Origin: Kocuria tytonis
GTDB taxonomy: Bacteria; Actinomycetota; Actinomycetes; Actinomycetales; Micrococcaceae
DNA: 64,000 nucleotides
Direction of reading: 5' to 3'
Assembly: GCF_003226895.2 (NCBI RefSeq)
Contig: NZ_PNJG02000003.1
Location: 62,001-126,000 of the forward strand
A program made the position numbers and the translations under genes. Position 1 is the first letter of the stretch. Each line of letters opens with the position of its first letter. Positions 56,073 through 64,000 of this stretch are shown here, piece after piece. The notes beneath the pieces are model-generated. The model was not told where the DNA came from and did not search any database. It was given only the letters and a program-made list of their open reading frames with translations.

Positions 56073-56987
56073 GTGACGGACTATTCACAGCTTCGATTGT
56101 TGGCCGTTCACGCGCACCCGGACGACGAGTCCAGCAAGGGCGCCGCGACCATGGCCCACTACGCCCGTCTGGGCGCGCAGGTCATGGTGGCCACGTGCAC
56201 CGGCGGCGAGCGCGGGTCCATCCTCAACGCGGAGATGGCGGGTGACGTCTGGGCGGAACGCGACCTGCCGGGGCTGCGCCGCCACGAGATGGCGTCCGCC
56301 GTGGAAGCACTGGGTGTGCAGCACCGTTGGATCGGTTTCACGGACTCGGGCCTGCCGGAGGGCGATCCGCTGCCCCCGCTGCCGTGGGGCTGCTTCGCTC
56401 TGCAGCCGTTGCAGCGCGCCTCGGCCCCGGTGGTGCAGCTGGTCCGCGAGTTCCGTCCCCACGTGATCCTCAGCTACGACGAGAACGGGGGCTACCCGCA
56501 CCCGGACCACATCCAGACCCACAACGTGTCCATGGAGGCCTACCTGCGCTCGGGCGATCCCGAGGCGTACCCCGGCACGGGAGAACCCTGGACCCCGTCG
56601 AAGCTGTACTACGACCGTGCGTTCAACCCCGAGCGCTTCATGGCGTTGCACGAGGCCCTCGAGGCCCGCGGGATGAAGTCCCCGTACGCGGAACGGATCG
56701 CCGCCATCCAGGAGTCCGACCCCGAGGGCCACCGCCCTCCCATGCCCCGGCACGAGACGACCACCAGGATCGAGTGCGCGGACCAGTTCCCGGCGCGGGA
56801 CCGCGCGCTGAGCAGCCACCGCACGCAGGTGGACCCCAAGGGCCTGTTCTTCGCGGTGTCCACCGAGACCCAGGCCGAGGTGTGGCCCTGGGAGGACTAC
56901 ACGCTGGCGGAGTCGCGGGTGCCGAGCTCGGTGCCGGAAACCGATCTCTTCGCAGGAATCGACCCGACCACCCCACCCCGGAAGTGA
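56073..56987 (+). CDS. mca: Mycothiol S-conjugate amidase
   Basis: Zinc amidase that cleaves mycothiol S-conjugates of toxins or antibiotics, releasing a mercapturic acid for export; part of actinobacterial thiol detoxification. The 304-aa protein is of the PIG-L/MshB fold with AVHAHPDDESSKGAA (metal residues H15 and D18), ATCTGGERGSI, and the second metal His in GGYPHPDHIQTHN. The length and the sequence EMASAVEALGVQHRWIGFTDSGLP match Mca rather than the shorter-range MshB, though the two are close paralogues. The GTG of the next gene overlaps its stop. Confidence 0.94.
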   Translation: MTDYSQLRLLAVHAHPDDESSKGAATMAHYARLGAQVMVATCTGGERGSILNAEMAGDVWAERDLPGLRRHEMASAVEALGVQHRWIGFTDSGLPEGDPLPPLPWGCFALQPLQRASAPVVQLVREFRPHVILSYDENGGYPHPDHIQTHNVSMEAYLRSGDPEAYPGTGEPWTPSKLYYDRAFNPERFMALHEALEARGMKSPYAERIAAIQESDPEGHRPPMPRHETTTRIECADQFPARDRALSSHRTQVDPKGLFFAVSTETQAEVWPWEDYTLAESRVPSSVPETDLFAGIDPTTPPRK

Positions 56988-57400
56988 GTGCCTCCGTGCC
57001 CACGCTGCTGAGCGTCCTCGCCGCCGCCACACCCGCACCGAGTCCCGAGGACACGCTGCGCCCCGGGCTGGACCCGAGCCAGGTCTCCCCGGGGCTCGTG
57101 GGCTTCCTGATGACGTTCGTGCTGACCGCGGCCGTGGTGCTGCTCGTCATCGACTTCAACCGCCGCAACCGGCGCCTGCGCTACCGCGCGCAGTACGCCG
57201 AGCAGCGCGCCGCCGAGGAGCGCATGGGCGGCGGACACGGCGAGGGGCAGCCCGTGACCGGGGGCGCCGGACGCGCGCGTGCGGACGTCTCCGGGGCGCA
57301 CCCCGCACAGGGGGACGACGCCGCCCGCTCACCCCGCGGGGACGCACGCCCCGGGCGCCCGGACGCCGACCATCTGGGCGCGCAGCCCCCGAACGACTGA
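56984..57400 (+). CDS. Small single-helix membrane protein downstream of mca
   Basis: A 138-aa protein whose GTG overlaps the mca stop by 4 bp, so it is coupled to mca. A short N-terminus that resembles a weak signal (VPTLLSVLAAATPAPSP) is followed by one firm helix (GLVGFLMTFVLTAAVVLLVI, about 36-55), then NRRNRRLRYRAQYAEQRAAEER, a basic helix that should face the cytoplasm, and a low-complexity tail. Place and layout match Rv1083 of M. tuberculosis. No function is known to me. Confidence 0.8.
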   Translation: MSASVPTLLSVLAAATPAPSPEDTLRPGLDPSQVSPGLVGFLMTFVLTAAVVLLVIDFNRRNRRLRYRAQYAEQRAAEERMGGGHGEGQPVTGGAGRARADVSGAHPAQGDDAARSPRGDARPGRPDADHLGAQPPND

Positions 57401-57540
57401 CGCCCGGGCACCACCCCGACCGACCGATACCCGGGCGACACCCCCGGCCAGCGGACCTGCGGCGCCCCGAGGCGATCCGAGCGGCATCGTCGTGGGTGAA
57501 CGGGGCTGTGGTACCCGCGCCGCTGTGAGACCGTGGAACC

Positions 57541-59637
57541 ATGTCGAACCGTCTGGCCCACGCCACGAGCCCCTACCTCCTGCAGCACGCCGAGAACCCG
57601 GTGGACTGGTGGGAGTTCACCCCGGAGGCCTTCGCCACCGCGCGGGAGCGGGACGTCCCCGTGCTGCTGTCCGTGGGGTACGCCGCGTGCCACTGGTGCC
57701 ACGTCATGGCGCACGAGTCCTTCGAGGACCGGGACACCGCCGAGTACATGAACGCGCACTTCGTGTCCGTGAAGGTGGACCGCGAGCAGCGCCCGGACGT
57801 CGACTCCATCTACATGGCCGCCACGCAGCTGCTCACGCGGCAGGGCGGGTGGCCCATGACCGTGTTCCTCACGCCGGAGGGCAGGGCGTTCCACGCCGGG
57901 ACCTACTACCCGCCGCGGCCCGTGCAGGGGCGACCGTCGTTCGTGCAGGTCATGACGGCCGTCACGGAGGCCTGGACCCAGCGGCGGGACGAGGTGCTGC
58001 GCAGTGCCGAGCAGGTCTCCGAGGCCCTCTCCCGGCACCCGGAACTCGTGGACCGGATGCTCGCGGATGCCGGCCCGTCCGTGGTGGCCGAGCCCGCGAG
58101 CGGGGCCGACGAGGACCGCACCGGGCGGCTCGTGGCGGCGTGGCTCGACGGTCTGGAGGTGGCGCGCGACGCCGCCCACGAGGGCTTCGGCACGGGGGCC
58201 AAGTTCCCGCCGTCCCCGGCTCTCGACGCCCTCGCACGGCTCGCCCGCCCCTCGGAGGGTGGTGCGGATCCGACTGCGGCGGCCGAGCGGCGAACGGCGC
58301 GGCACCTGCTGTGCGTGACGCTCGACGCCATGGTCGTCGGTGCCCTGCAGGACCATGTGGGCGGCGGGTTCTTCCGCTACTCCGTGACGCCGGACTGGTC
58401 CCTGCCGCACTACGAGAAGATGCTCTACGACAACGCCCAGCTGCTGCGGGTGCTCGCCCGCACCGTGGAGCTGCTGGACCGGGTGGGCACCGACCCCTCC
58501 CGCGCGGCGCGGTACCGGCACGCGGCCACGGCGCTGGTGGCGTGGCTGCAGCGGGAGATGATCACTCCCGAGGGCGCGTTCGCCGCCTCCCTGGACGCGG
58601 ACAGCGACCCCGCCCCGGACGAACCGCACGCCGAGCGCGAGGGCGCCTACTACACGTTCTCCCGCCCGTCGCGGTCCTCCGGTGGCAGCCGCCCGGAGCC
58701 GGTCACCGCGTCCTGGGGCGAGGCCGGGTCCGTCACCGGCGTCCTGGACGAGAGCGTGCGCCGCGCCCTGTGGCAGCGGCGGCTCACGAGGACCGCCCCG
58801 CACCGCGACGACAAGATCGTCACCGCCTGGAACGGCATGGCCCTCACCGCCCTGGCCGAGGCGGGCGTGCTGCTGGACCGTCCCGAGTGGCTGCAACCTG
58901 CCACCACGGCAGCGGCGTTCCTGTGGGAGAACCACCGCGACGCCGCTACCGGCACCCTGGCGCGGACCTCGCGCGGCGGCGTCGTGGACGCGCACGAGGG
59001 CCAGCTCGAGGACTACGCATGCCTCGGCGCCGGGCTGCTGGCGCTGTACCGCGCCACGGGGGACACCGCCTGGTACGAGCGCAGCGCGGCGCTCGCGGAC
59101 ACCGCCGTGGCGCGCTTCGCGCGCGAGGACACCGTCCTCGAGTCCGCGGAGGTGGACCCCACGCTCGCGGCCGCCGGGTCCACGGGCCGCGCGGAGCCGT
59201 TCGACGACGTCGCCGCGTCCAGTGCCGCCATCCTCGCCCGGTGGCTCACCGAGCTGTCCCGGCCCGAGGCGGGCGGGCGGAAGGTCCAAGAGGTGGTGGC
59301 CGCCGTGACCGGCGCCGCCGCGGGAGTGGTGCTCAAGGCCCCCACCGCGGCCGGCGGCACGGTCTCGGCCGTGCTCGGTGCGGCCCGCCCGCCGGAGCTG
59401 CTGGAGGTGGCGCACGCCTCGGCGCAGCAGTGGGACCAGGTCATGGACACGCTGGGTGCGGGACGGGTGCTGGACACCCTGGTCCTGGACGGTGCGGTGG
59501 CCCCCTACGGGGTGCCCGGGACGTCGGAGCCCGGATTCACGGTGTGGCGCTGCCGGGACGGCCGGTGCGAGCTGCCCGTCCACTCGGTGGCGCAGCTCGC
59601 GCGCCGCGTGGCGAGCGAGCGCGGCGGAGACGACTGA
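57541..59637 (+). CDS. DUF255 thioredoxin-domain protein (YyaL/SSP411-like)
   Basis: A 698-aa protein with an N-terminal thioredoxin-like domain (about 1-165) containing [18 protein letters not shown] and CHWCHVM (C50, C53), followed by an (alpha/alpha)6-barrel-like domain related to N-acylglucosamine 2-epimerases (from about 190, with [25 protein letters not shown] and [20 protein letters not shown]). The length is usual for the bacterial YyaL family. The activity is unknown; the CxxC suggests redox function. It lies where Rv1084 lies in the mca-uppS block. The exact start lacks a clear ribosome site. Confidence 0.92.
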   Translation: MSNRLAHATSPYLLQHAENPVDWWEFTPEAFATARERDVPVLLSVGYAACHWCHVMAHESFEDRDTAEYMNAHFVSVKVDREQRPDVDSIYMAATQLLTRQGGWPMTVFLTPEGRAFHAGTYYPPRPVQGRPSFVQVMTAVTEAWTQRRDEVLRSAEQVSEALSRHPELVDRMLADAGPSVVAEPASGADEDRTGRLVAAWLDGLEVARDAAHEGFGTGAKFPPSPALDALARLARPSEGGADPTAAAERRTARHLLCVTLDAMVVGALQDHVGGGFFRYSVTPDWSLPHYEKMLYDNAQLLRVLARTVELLDRVGTDPSRAARYRHAATALVAWLQREMITPEGAFAASLDADSDPAPDEPHAEREGAYYTFSRPSRSSGGSRPEPVTASWGEAGSVTGVLDESVRRALWQRRLTRTAPHRDDKIVTAWNGMALTALAEAGVLLDRPEWLQPATTAAAFLWENHRDAATGTLARTSRGGVVDAHEGQLEDYACLGAGLLALYRATGDTAWYERSAALADTAVARFAREDTVLESAEVDPTLAAAGSTGRAEPFDDVAASSAAILARWLTELSRPEAGGRKVQEVVAAVTGAAAGVVLKAPTAAGGTVSAVLGAARPPELLEVAHASAQQWDQVMDTLGAGRVLDTLVLDGAVAPYGVPGTSEPGFTVWRCRDGRCELPVHSVAQLARRVASERGGDD

Positions 59638-59694
59638 GCGGACGGAACCTGGTGGACGGCCCGGGGGAGTGCTCCGCGGACCTGCTCCCACGGG

Positions 59695-59723
59695 CCGCGG
59701 GCCCTCGGAGCGGGGGCCCGCGG
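59695..59723. terminator. Terminator between DUF255 and hemolysin III genes
   Basis: A 10-bp perfect stem CCGCGGGCCC/GGGCCCGCGG with a 9-nt loop lies between convergent gene ends. Confidence 0.65.
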
Positions 59724-59728
59724 TGCAG

Positions 59729-60442
59729 TCAGGACGCGAACATCGCGAGCATGATCGAGATGTAGTGGCACACGAAGCCGATGATGGTGCACGCGTGGAA
59801 CACCTCGTGGAAGCTGAACGTGGCGGGCAGCAGCCGGGGCCGCTTCAGGGCGTAGCACAGCGCCCCGGCGATGTAGGCGGCGCCGCCGCTGATCAGCAGG
59901 ACGGTGGCCGGGACGTTCACGGCGAAGAACGCGGGCAGGTACAGCAGGGCCAGGCAGCCCATGACGATGTACAGCGGGGTGTAGAGCCAGCGGGGAGCGC
60001 CCAGCCAGAACACTCGGAAGACCACCAGCAGGGCCCCGAGCGTCCAGATCACGCCGAGCAGCAGCGCCGCACGATCACCGGGCAGGAAGCTCACGGCCAG
60101 CGGCGTGTAGGTGCCCGCGATGATCAGCGCGATGTTCGAGTGGTCCAGCCGCCGCAGCACCGCGTTCATCCGGGCGCCCCAGTAGAAGCGGTGGTAGACG
60201 GCCGAGGTCCCGAACAGCATGATCGCGGTGACGGTGTAGACGAGGCACGCCAGGCGCAGCTGTCCCGTGGGTGCCACCGCGACGGCCACGACACCCATGG
60301 CGATGGCGAACGGACTGAACCCGGCGTGGATCCACCCCCGCCACGACGGCTTCTTCTCCACGGTCAGGGGCCCGTTGCGGGTGTGCCGCACCACGGTGAG
60401 GGGTGCGGGGGCGGGGGGTTTCGTCGCGCGGTCGTCTCGCAT
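59729..60442 (-). CDS. Hemolysin III family membrane protein (TrhA/YqfA-like)
   Basis: A 237-aa seven-helix protein of the PAQR/hemolysin III family. Conserved elements are WRGWIHAGFSPFAIAMGVVA with the first His, FGTSAVYHRFYWG, RLDHSNIALIIAGTYTPLAV and the C-terminal SFHEVFHACTIIGFVCHY, whose Ser/His/Asp residues form the family's zinc site. Bacterial homologues affect membrane lipid homeostasis; the hemolysin name is historical. The ATG at 60442 was preferred to a GTG at 60454, but neither has a well-spaced ribosome site. The order relative to uppS equals Rv1085c-Rv1086. Confidence 0.9.
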   Translation of the reverse strand: MRDDRATKPPAPAPLTVVRHTRNGPLTVEKKPSWRGWIHAGFSPFAIAMGVVAVAVAPTGQLRLACLVYTVTAIMLFGTSAVYHRFYWGARMNAVLRRLDHSNIALIIAGTYTPLAVSFLPGDRAALLLGVIWTLGALLVVFRVFWLGAPRWLYTPLYIVMGCLALLYLPAFFAVNVPATVLLISGGAAYIAGALCYALKRPRLLPATFSFHEVFHACTIIGFVCHYISIMLAMFAS

Positions 60443-60580
60443 GCTGGATACCACTGCCTTCCGTGACTGTCCCCCGAGCGGGCCGGGGACGTGAGGCGCT
60501 GCTGGATTGCGCTTGACCTACGGGTAGTTTAGAGGGTGTGAATCCGCGTTGGCCGAGTCGACCCAGGGGGTAGGTGTGCC

Positions 60581-61342
60581 GTGAAACTCCCCCGACTGCT
60601 GTACTCCTTCTACGAGCACCGGCTGGCCCGCACCCTCGGTCCGGACGAGCTGCCGCGCCACGTGGGTGTCCTCGTGGACGGCAACCGCCGGTGGGCCAGG
60701 CAGTTCGGCGCCACCACCGTGGAGGGCCACCGGGCGGGTGCCCGCAAGATCGTGGAGTTCCTGCGGTGGTGCCACGAGCTCGACATCCGGGTGGTCACGC
60801 TCTACATCCTCTCCACCGAGAACCTGAACCGTCCGCCCGAGGAGCTCGCGGCGCTGCTGCAGATCATCACGGACCTCATGGGCGAGCTCCGGGACGAGGG
60901 CATCGGCCGGATCCAGGCCGTGGGCGCCCTCGCCACGCTGCCGCGGGCGCTGCAGGAGCAGCTCGCGTGCAGCGCCGAGCGCACGGCCGCCAATCCCGGC
61001 CCGCACGTCAACATCGCGGTGGGCTACGGCGGGCGCCAGGAGATCGTGGACGCCGTGCGGGAGGTCTTCGCGGAGGCCGGTGCCCGCGGGGAGTCCCTGG
61101 CGGACACCGCCGCGTCCCTGAGCGTCCAGGACATCTCCTCCCACCTCTACACGCGGGGCCAGCCGGATCCAGACCTGCTGATCCGCACCTCCGGTGAGCA
61201 GCGGCTGTCCGGGTTCCTGATGTGGCAGTCCGCGTACAGCGAGTTCTACTTCTGCGAGGCTCTGTGGCCGGACTTCCGCCGCGTGGACTTCCTGCGCGCG
61301 CTGCGGGACTACGCGCGCCGCCAGCGCCGCTTCGGGGGCTGA
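60581..61342 (+). CDS. uppS: cis-Prenyltransferase (UppS family), probable short-chain Z-farnesyl diphosphate synthase
   Basis: A 253-aa cis-prenyltransferase that adds isopentenyl diphosphate to an allylic primer for polyprenyl-phosphate carriers of wall synthesis. Motifs are HVGVLVDGNRRWAR (catalytic D33), TLYILSTENLNRP, and the C-terminal LLIRTSGEQRLSGFLMWQ with YSEFYF. Its place in the block mca-DUF255-hlyIII-uppS equals Rv1086, the omega,E,Z-farnesyl diphosphate synthase of M. tuberculosis, so it may make a short chain; chain length cannot be settled here. The GTG start lies 14 nt after GGGGG. A TTGACC sequence at 60513 may be part of its promoter. Confidence 0.93.
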   Translation: MKLPRLLYSFYEHRLARTLGPDELPRHVGVLVDGNRRWARQFGATTVEGHRAGARKIVEFLRWCHELDIRVVTLYILSTENLNRPPEELAALLQIITDLMGELRDEGIGRIQAVGALATLPRALQEQLACSAERTAANPGPHVNIAVGYGGRQEIVDAVREVFAEAGARGESLADTAASLSVQDISSHLYTRGQPDPDLLIRTSGEQRLSGFLMWQSAYSEFYFCEALWPDFRRVDFLRALRDYARRQRRFGG

Positions 61343-61472
61343 GCCAACGACGCCTCCCGGCCGTCCGCGCACCCGCCCCGCCATCCCGCGCGGGGGAGGG
61401 TGCGTGCCCCGCCCCGTGGTCCCGCGCGGGGGAGGACACGCGCCCGGTCCCCGGGCGGACACGGTTCCCGGT

Positions 61473-61483
61473 GTTCACCCGGT
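61473..61483 (+). promoter_or_regulatory. Isolated PHO-box-like unit upstream of phoH
   Basis: GTTCACCCGGT matches the repeat unit of the pair at 61525-61546 and lies 42 bp before that pair. Confidence 0.3.
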
Positions 61484-61524
61484 TGCCCGCAGGGCGTCCT
61501 GCCGGTACCCGTTCCGCAGCGGAT

Positions 61525-61546
61525 GTTCACGCGGAGTTCACCCCGG
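61525..61546 (+). promoter_or_regulatory. PHO-box-like pair of 11-bp direct repeats upstream of phoH
   Basis: GTTCACGCGGA is followed immediately by GTTCACCCCGG. In streptomycetes PhoP binds direct 11-bp repeats of the form GTTCACC. The pair ends 27 bp before the TAGCGT -10 candidate (61574-61579), covering the usual -35 zone, where an activator would act. The regulator itself is not in this window. Confidence 0.5.
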
Positions 61547-61573
61547 TGGCGGGCTGCCCTCGACCGGGGCTCC

Positions 61574-61579
61574 TAGCGT
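61574..61579 (+). promoter_or_regulatory. phoH -10 candidate (TAGCGT)
   Basis: TAGCGT fits TAnnnT, lies downstream of the PHO-box-like repeats and would give a leader of about 42 nt with GGAAAGG before the ATG at 61628. Confidence 0.4.
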
Positions 61580-61627
61580 GGGAGCAGCCGGCGGACCGCC
61601 GGTGCGAGCCCGCGTGGAAAGGTCCCC

Positions 61628-63085
61628 ATGAGCAGCGACGCCCCCGTGGCACCCGTTCGATCCGCAGGAACCCCCGGTGTGAGCGCGCCCACCGGTGCGG
61701 CCCTCACCGGTCGCAGCGGTGACCAGGAGCAGCCGGGCCGCGACCGGGTGCCCTCCGCCCCCTCCGCGGTCCACACGGCCGCCACGACCCCGAGGGCGGT
61801 GCGCAGCTACGTGATCGACACCTCCGTGCTGCTCTCGGACCCGCGGGCGCTGCTGCGCTTCGCCGAGCACCGGGTGGTGGTGCCCATGGTGGTCGTCACC
61901 GAGCTCGAGGCCAAGCGCCACGACCCGGACCTCGGGTACTTCGCCCGCAAGGCCCTGCGGCTGCTGGACGATCTGCGGGTGGCGCACGGCGGACTGGACC
62001 GTCCGGTGGAGCTGCCGGGCGGCGGGTGTCTCACGGTGGAGCTCAACCACGTGGCGGACACCGTGCTGCCGCAGAGCTTCCGGCTCAAGGACAACGACTC
62101 CCGGATCCTGAGCGTTGCCGCGAACCTCGCCCAGGAGGGCCACGACGTGTGCGTGGTGTCCAAGGACCTCCCCATGCGGGTCAAGGCGTCGGCCCTCGGT
62201 CTCGCCGCGGACGAGTACCGCGCCGAGTGGCTGGGCGGTGACGACGAGTATACGGGCGTGGCCCACCTGGACGTGCCCGACGACGTCGTGTCCGCCCTGT
62301 ACCTCGAGGGCCGCGCCGACGTGCCCGGGGCGCGGGAGCTGCCCGTGAACACGGGGCTCGTGGTGCGCTCGTCCGCCGGCAGCGCCCTCGCGCGGGTGGA
62401 GCCCGAGGGGCGGGCACGCGTGGTCGCCGCGGACAAGGACGTCTTCGGGGTGCAGGGCCGCTCGGCCGAGCAGCGCCTGGCGATCGACCTGCTGCTGGAC
62501 CCCACCGTGGGCATCGTGTCCCTGGGTGGCCGGGCCGGAACGGGCAAGTCCGCGCTCGCCCTGTGCGCGGGGCTCGAAACCGTGCTGGAGCGCCGCGAGC
62601 ACCGCCGGATCATGGTGTTCCGTCCCCTCTACGCGGTGGGCGGGCAGGACCTGGGCTACCTCCCCGGCACCGAGGAGGAGAAGATGAACCCGTGGGGTCA
62701 GGCGGTCTTCGACACCCTCTCCGCCGTGGTCTCACCGGCCGTGGTGGACGACGTCGTGGCGCGCGGCATGCTCGAGGTGCTCCCCCTGACCCACATCCGC
62801 GGGCGCTCGCTGCACGACGCGTGGGTCATCGTGGACGAGGCCCAGTCCCTCGAGCGCAACGTGCTGCTCACGGCGCTGTCGCGGATCGGGCAGAACTCCA
62901 AGGTGGTGCTCACGCACGACGTCGCCCAGCGGGACAACCTGCGTGTGGGGCGTCACGACGGGGTCATGGCCGTGGTGGAGGCGCTCAAGGGCCAGCGGCT
63001 GTTCGGGCACGTGACTCTCACCCGGTCGGAGCGCTCACCCATCGCCGCGCTCGTCACGGACGTCCTGGAGCGCCACGACGTGTGA
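61628..63085 (+). CDS. phoH: PIN-PhoH fusion ATPase/ribonuclease (PhoH2)
   Basis: A 485-aa protein joining an N-terminal PIN ribonuclease domain (about 58-200; acidic metal residues in [22 protein letters not shown] and KDNDSRIL, D64, E92 and D155) to a C-terminal PhoH ATPase domain (about 275-485; Walker A GRAGTGKS at 301-308, Walker [10 protein letters not shown]). M. tuberculosis PhoH2 (Rv1095) of this build is an RNA helicase and RNase. The first 57 residues are a poorly conserved Ser/Pro/Ala-rich extension. GGAAAGG precedes the ATG. Upstream GTTCAC repeats suggest phosphate-starvation control. I see no small antitoxin-like gene before it. Confidence 0.95.
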   Translation: MSSDAPVAPVRSAGTPGVSAPTGAALTGRSGDQEQPGRDRVPSAPSAVHTAATTPRAVRSYVIDTSVLLSDPRALLRFAEHRVVVPMVVVTELEAKRHDPDLGYFARKALRLLDDLRVAHGGLDRPVELPGGGCLTVELNHVADTVLPQSFRLKDNDSRILSVAANLAQEGHDVCVVSKDLPMRVKASALGLAADEYRAEWLGGDDEYTGVAHLDVPDDVVSALYLEGRADVPGARELPVNTGLVVRSSAGSALARVEPEGRARVVAADKDVFGVQGRSAEQRLAIDLLLDPTVGIVSLGGRAGTGKSALALCAGLETVLERREHRRIMVFRPLYAVGGQDLGYLPGTEEEKMNPWGQAVFDTLSAVVSPAVVDDVVARGMLEVLPLTHIRGRSLHDAWVIVDEAQSLERNVLLTALSRIGQNSKVVLTHDVAQRDNLRVGRHDGVMAVVEALKGQRLFGHVTLTRSERSPIAALVTDVLERHDV

Positions 63086-63241
63086 GAGGGGTGCAGCGCG
63101 GCGGGCGCGCGGGCGGCGTCGTCGGCCGCGGTGCGGCAGCCGTGGTCCGCGTCGGCGGGGAGCGGCACGACACCGACCGGAGATCGCGGGCTCCGCGTCG
63201 GGGCACGACCGGTGGGCTCGCACCCGGCACGGACCGCGGAC

Positions 63242-64000
63242 TCAGCGGGCGTCCACGGGCCACGGCACGTGGCGTGAGACGTCCGTGAGGTCGAAGTCCT
63301 GCCGGGTGAAGAGATCGTCCAGCTGGTACTCGTCCACGCCCTCGATCACCAGCCGGTGGCCCTGACCCGCGTGCGGGCCGTGGAGCACGTGCGAGTAGAC
63401 GCACACCCCCGTGGCGGTGTCCACCGCCACCCGCGTGGGCCCGGGTGCCAGGGGGTGACCGCTCGTCACGGGGCGGTAGCGCACCGTGGGCGCCACCGTG
63501 GCGCACCACACGCGCCGCTTCGCGAACGCCCCGGCGGCCACCGACCGGACGACGGCGGGGCGGGCCTCCGGGAGGTAGGGCGGCGTGGGAGCCGGGCCGG
63601 CCAGTTCGACGGGGTCAAGGATGGCCTGCCAGCGGCCACCACCGAAGATCGGGTCCCCGTAGGCCGCGTCGGGGCGGCGCGTGACCAGGCCGTGGTCGTC
63701 GTAGACCGGGGCCACCAGCGCGGGTGGCAGCAGCCAGGAGCGGGGCGTGTCCGTGACGTAGAAGTCGTCCCGGGAGCGCTCCAGGGAGGTGGTGGTGTAG
63801 AGGGGCGCACCGCCCACCGTCTCCACGCGCAGGTCCGAGGGGCGCCGCAGCCAGGCGCGCACCGGGGCGGCCGGGCTGGCTGCGTCACCGCCCACCCAGG
63901 ACAGGGTGAAGCGCAGGGTGTGCCACCGCCACGGCGACGACCGGCACAGGGCCGCGAACGAGGCGGCGGAGACCTCCGGGACATCGGGTCCGTTCTGCCG
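63242..64000 (-). CDS. Unrecognised protein, C-terminal part (5' end outside window)
   Basis: The frame stays open to the last base of the window, so the start lies beyond it; 252 residues are visible. A GTG at 63895 exists, but the 35 residues before it (PEVSAASFAALCRSSPWRWH) look like coding sequence, so a start there is unlikely. The visible part has a Trp-rich N-terminal portion (WRWHTLRFTLSWVG), a stretch ERSRDDFYVTDTPRSWLLPP and many beta-like segments ending HRLVIEGVDEYQLDDLF. No signal or helix is seen. The family is unknown to me. It is convergent with phoH, with 156 bp of GC-rich sequence between. Confidence 0.75.
   Translation of the reverse strand, partial: RQNGPDVPEVSAASFAALCRSSPWRWHTLRFTLSWVGGDAASPAAPVRAWLRRPSDLRVETVGGAPLYTTTSLERSRDDFYVTDTPRSWLLPPALVAPVYDDHGLVTRRPDAAYGDPIFGGGRWQAILDPVELAGPAPTPPYLPEARPAVVRSVAAGAFAKRRVWCATVAPTVRYRPVTSGHPLAPGPTRVAVDTATGVCVYSHVLHGPHAGQGHRLVIEGVDEYQLDDLFTRQDFDLTDVSRHVPWPVDAR

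Noticed and set aside
61343-61627. Possible antitoxin-like small gene before the PIN-PhoH gene
   Set aside because: Short open frames exist, but none has a ribosome site or coding character, and the region is better explained by promoter elements.

Overview
The window is a high-GC, GTG-rich, densely coding chromosomal segment of an actinobacterium. Mycothiol conjugate amidase, DUF501, DUF4307, a PerM-like DUF6350 protein, a mycosin-like protease and PIN-PhoH all point to Actinomycetia. The gene blocks echo Mycobacterium tuberculosis order (Rv0955-purN-purH; eno-ftsB-DUF501-ppx; greA-DUF4307-mca-DUF255-hemolysin III-uppS-phoH2; cdd/add next to sdhCDAB). The streamlined layout fits Micrococcaceae such as Kocuria, but the genus is inferred. 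No insertion sequence, prophage or CRISPR array is visible.

Layout. 1-2043: 3' part of an unrecognised large protein with a Cys/His cluster. 2184-7563: choline to glycine betaine osmoprotection (betT, betB, betA) behind a palindromic operator candidate. 7783-9612: a small orphan gene and a GT4 mannosyltransferase on the minus strand. 9720-14691: PerM-like protein, then purN and purH. 14809-18796 (minus): gamma carbonic anhydrase and a HAD-GH65 fusion. 19134-25922: one-carbon metabolism (glyA-folD), a small membrane protein, xth, trpS, a 2'-5' RNA ligase-like protein and YihY. 26152-29658 (minus): sdhCDAB. 30075-42844: manC, an M20 amidohydrolase, a nucleoside uptake and salvage run (BMP lipoprotein, ATPase, two permeases, cdd, an unknown 633-aa protein, add) and mazG. 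43028-49599: eno, ftsB-like, DUF501, ppx, S8 protease and NDH-2. 49661-49734: one tRNA with a UAA anticodon. 49885-54620: BI-1, nitroreductase, AI-2E exporter family, threonine deaminase and a tiny membrane protein. 54782-63085: greA, DUF4307, mca, small membrane protein, DUF255 thioredoxin, hemolysin III, short uppS and PIN-PhoH. 63242-64000: 3' part of an unknown minus-strand gene.

Regulatory signals. Many starts lie 6-7 nt after a TAnnnT box, which indicates leaderless mRNAs. Most convergent gene ends hold GC-rich hairpins without U-tracts. Two 11-bp GTTCAC repeats sit where a PhoP activator would bind upstream of phoH. The least ordinary items are the UAA tRNA with a short variable arm, the PHO-box-like repeats, the 633-aa two-domain protein in the nucleoside salvage run and the truncated protein at the left edge.
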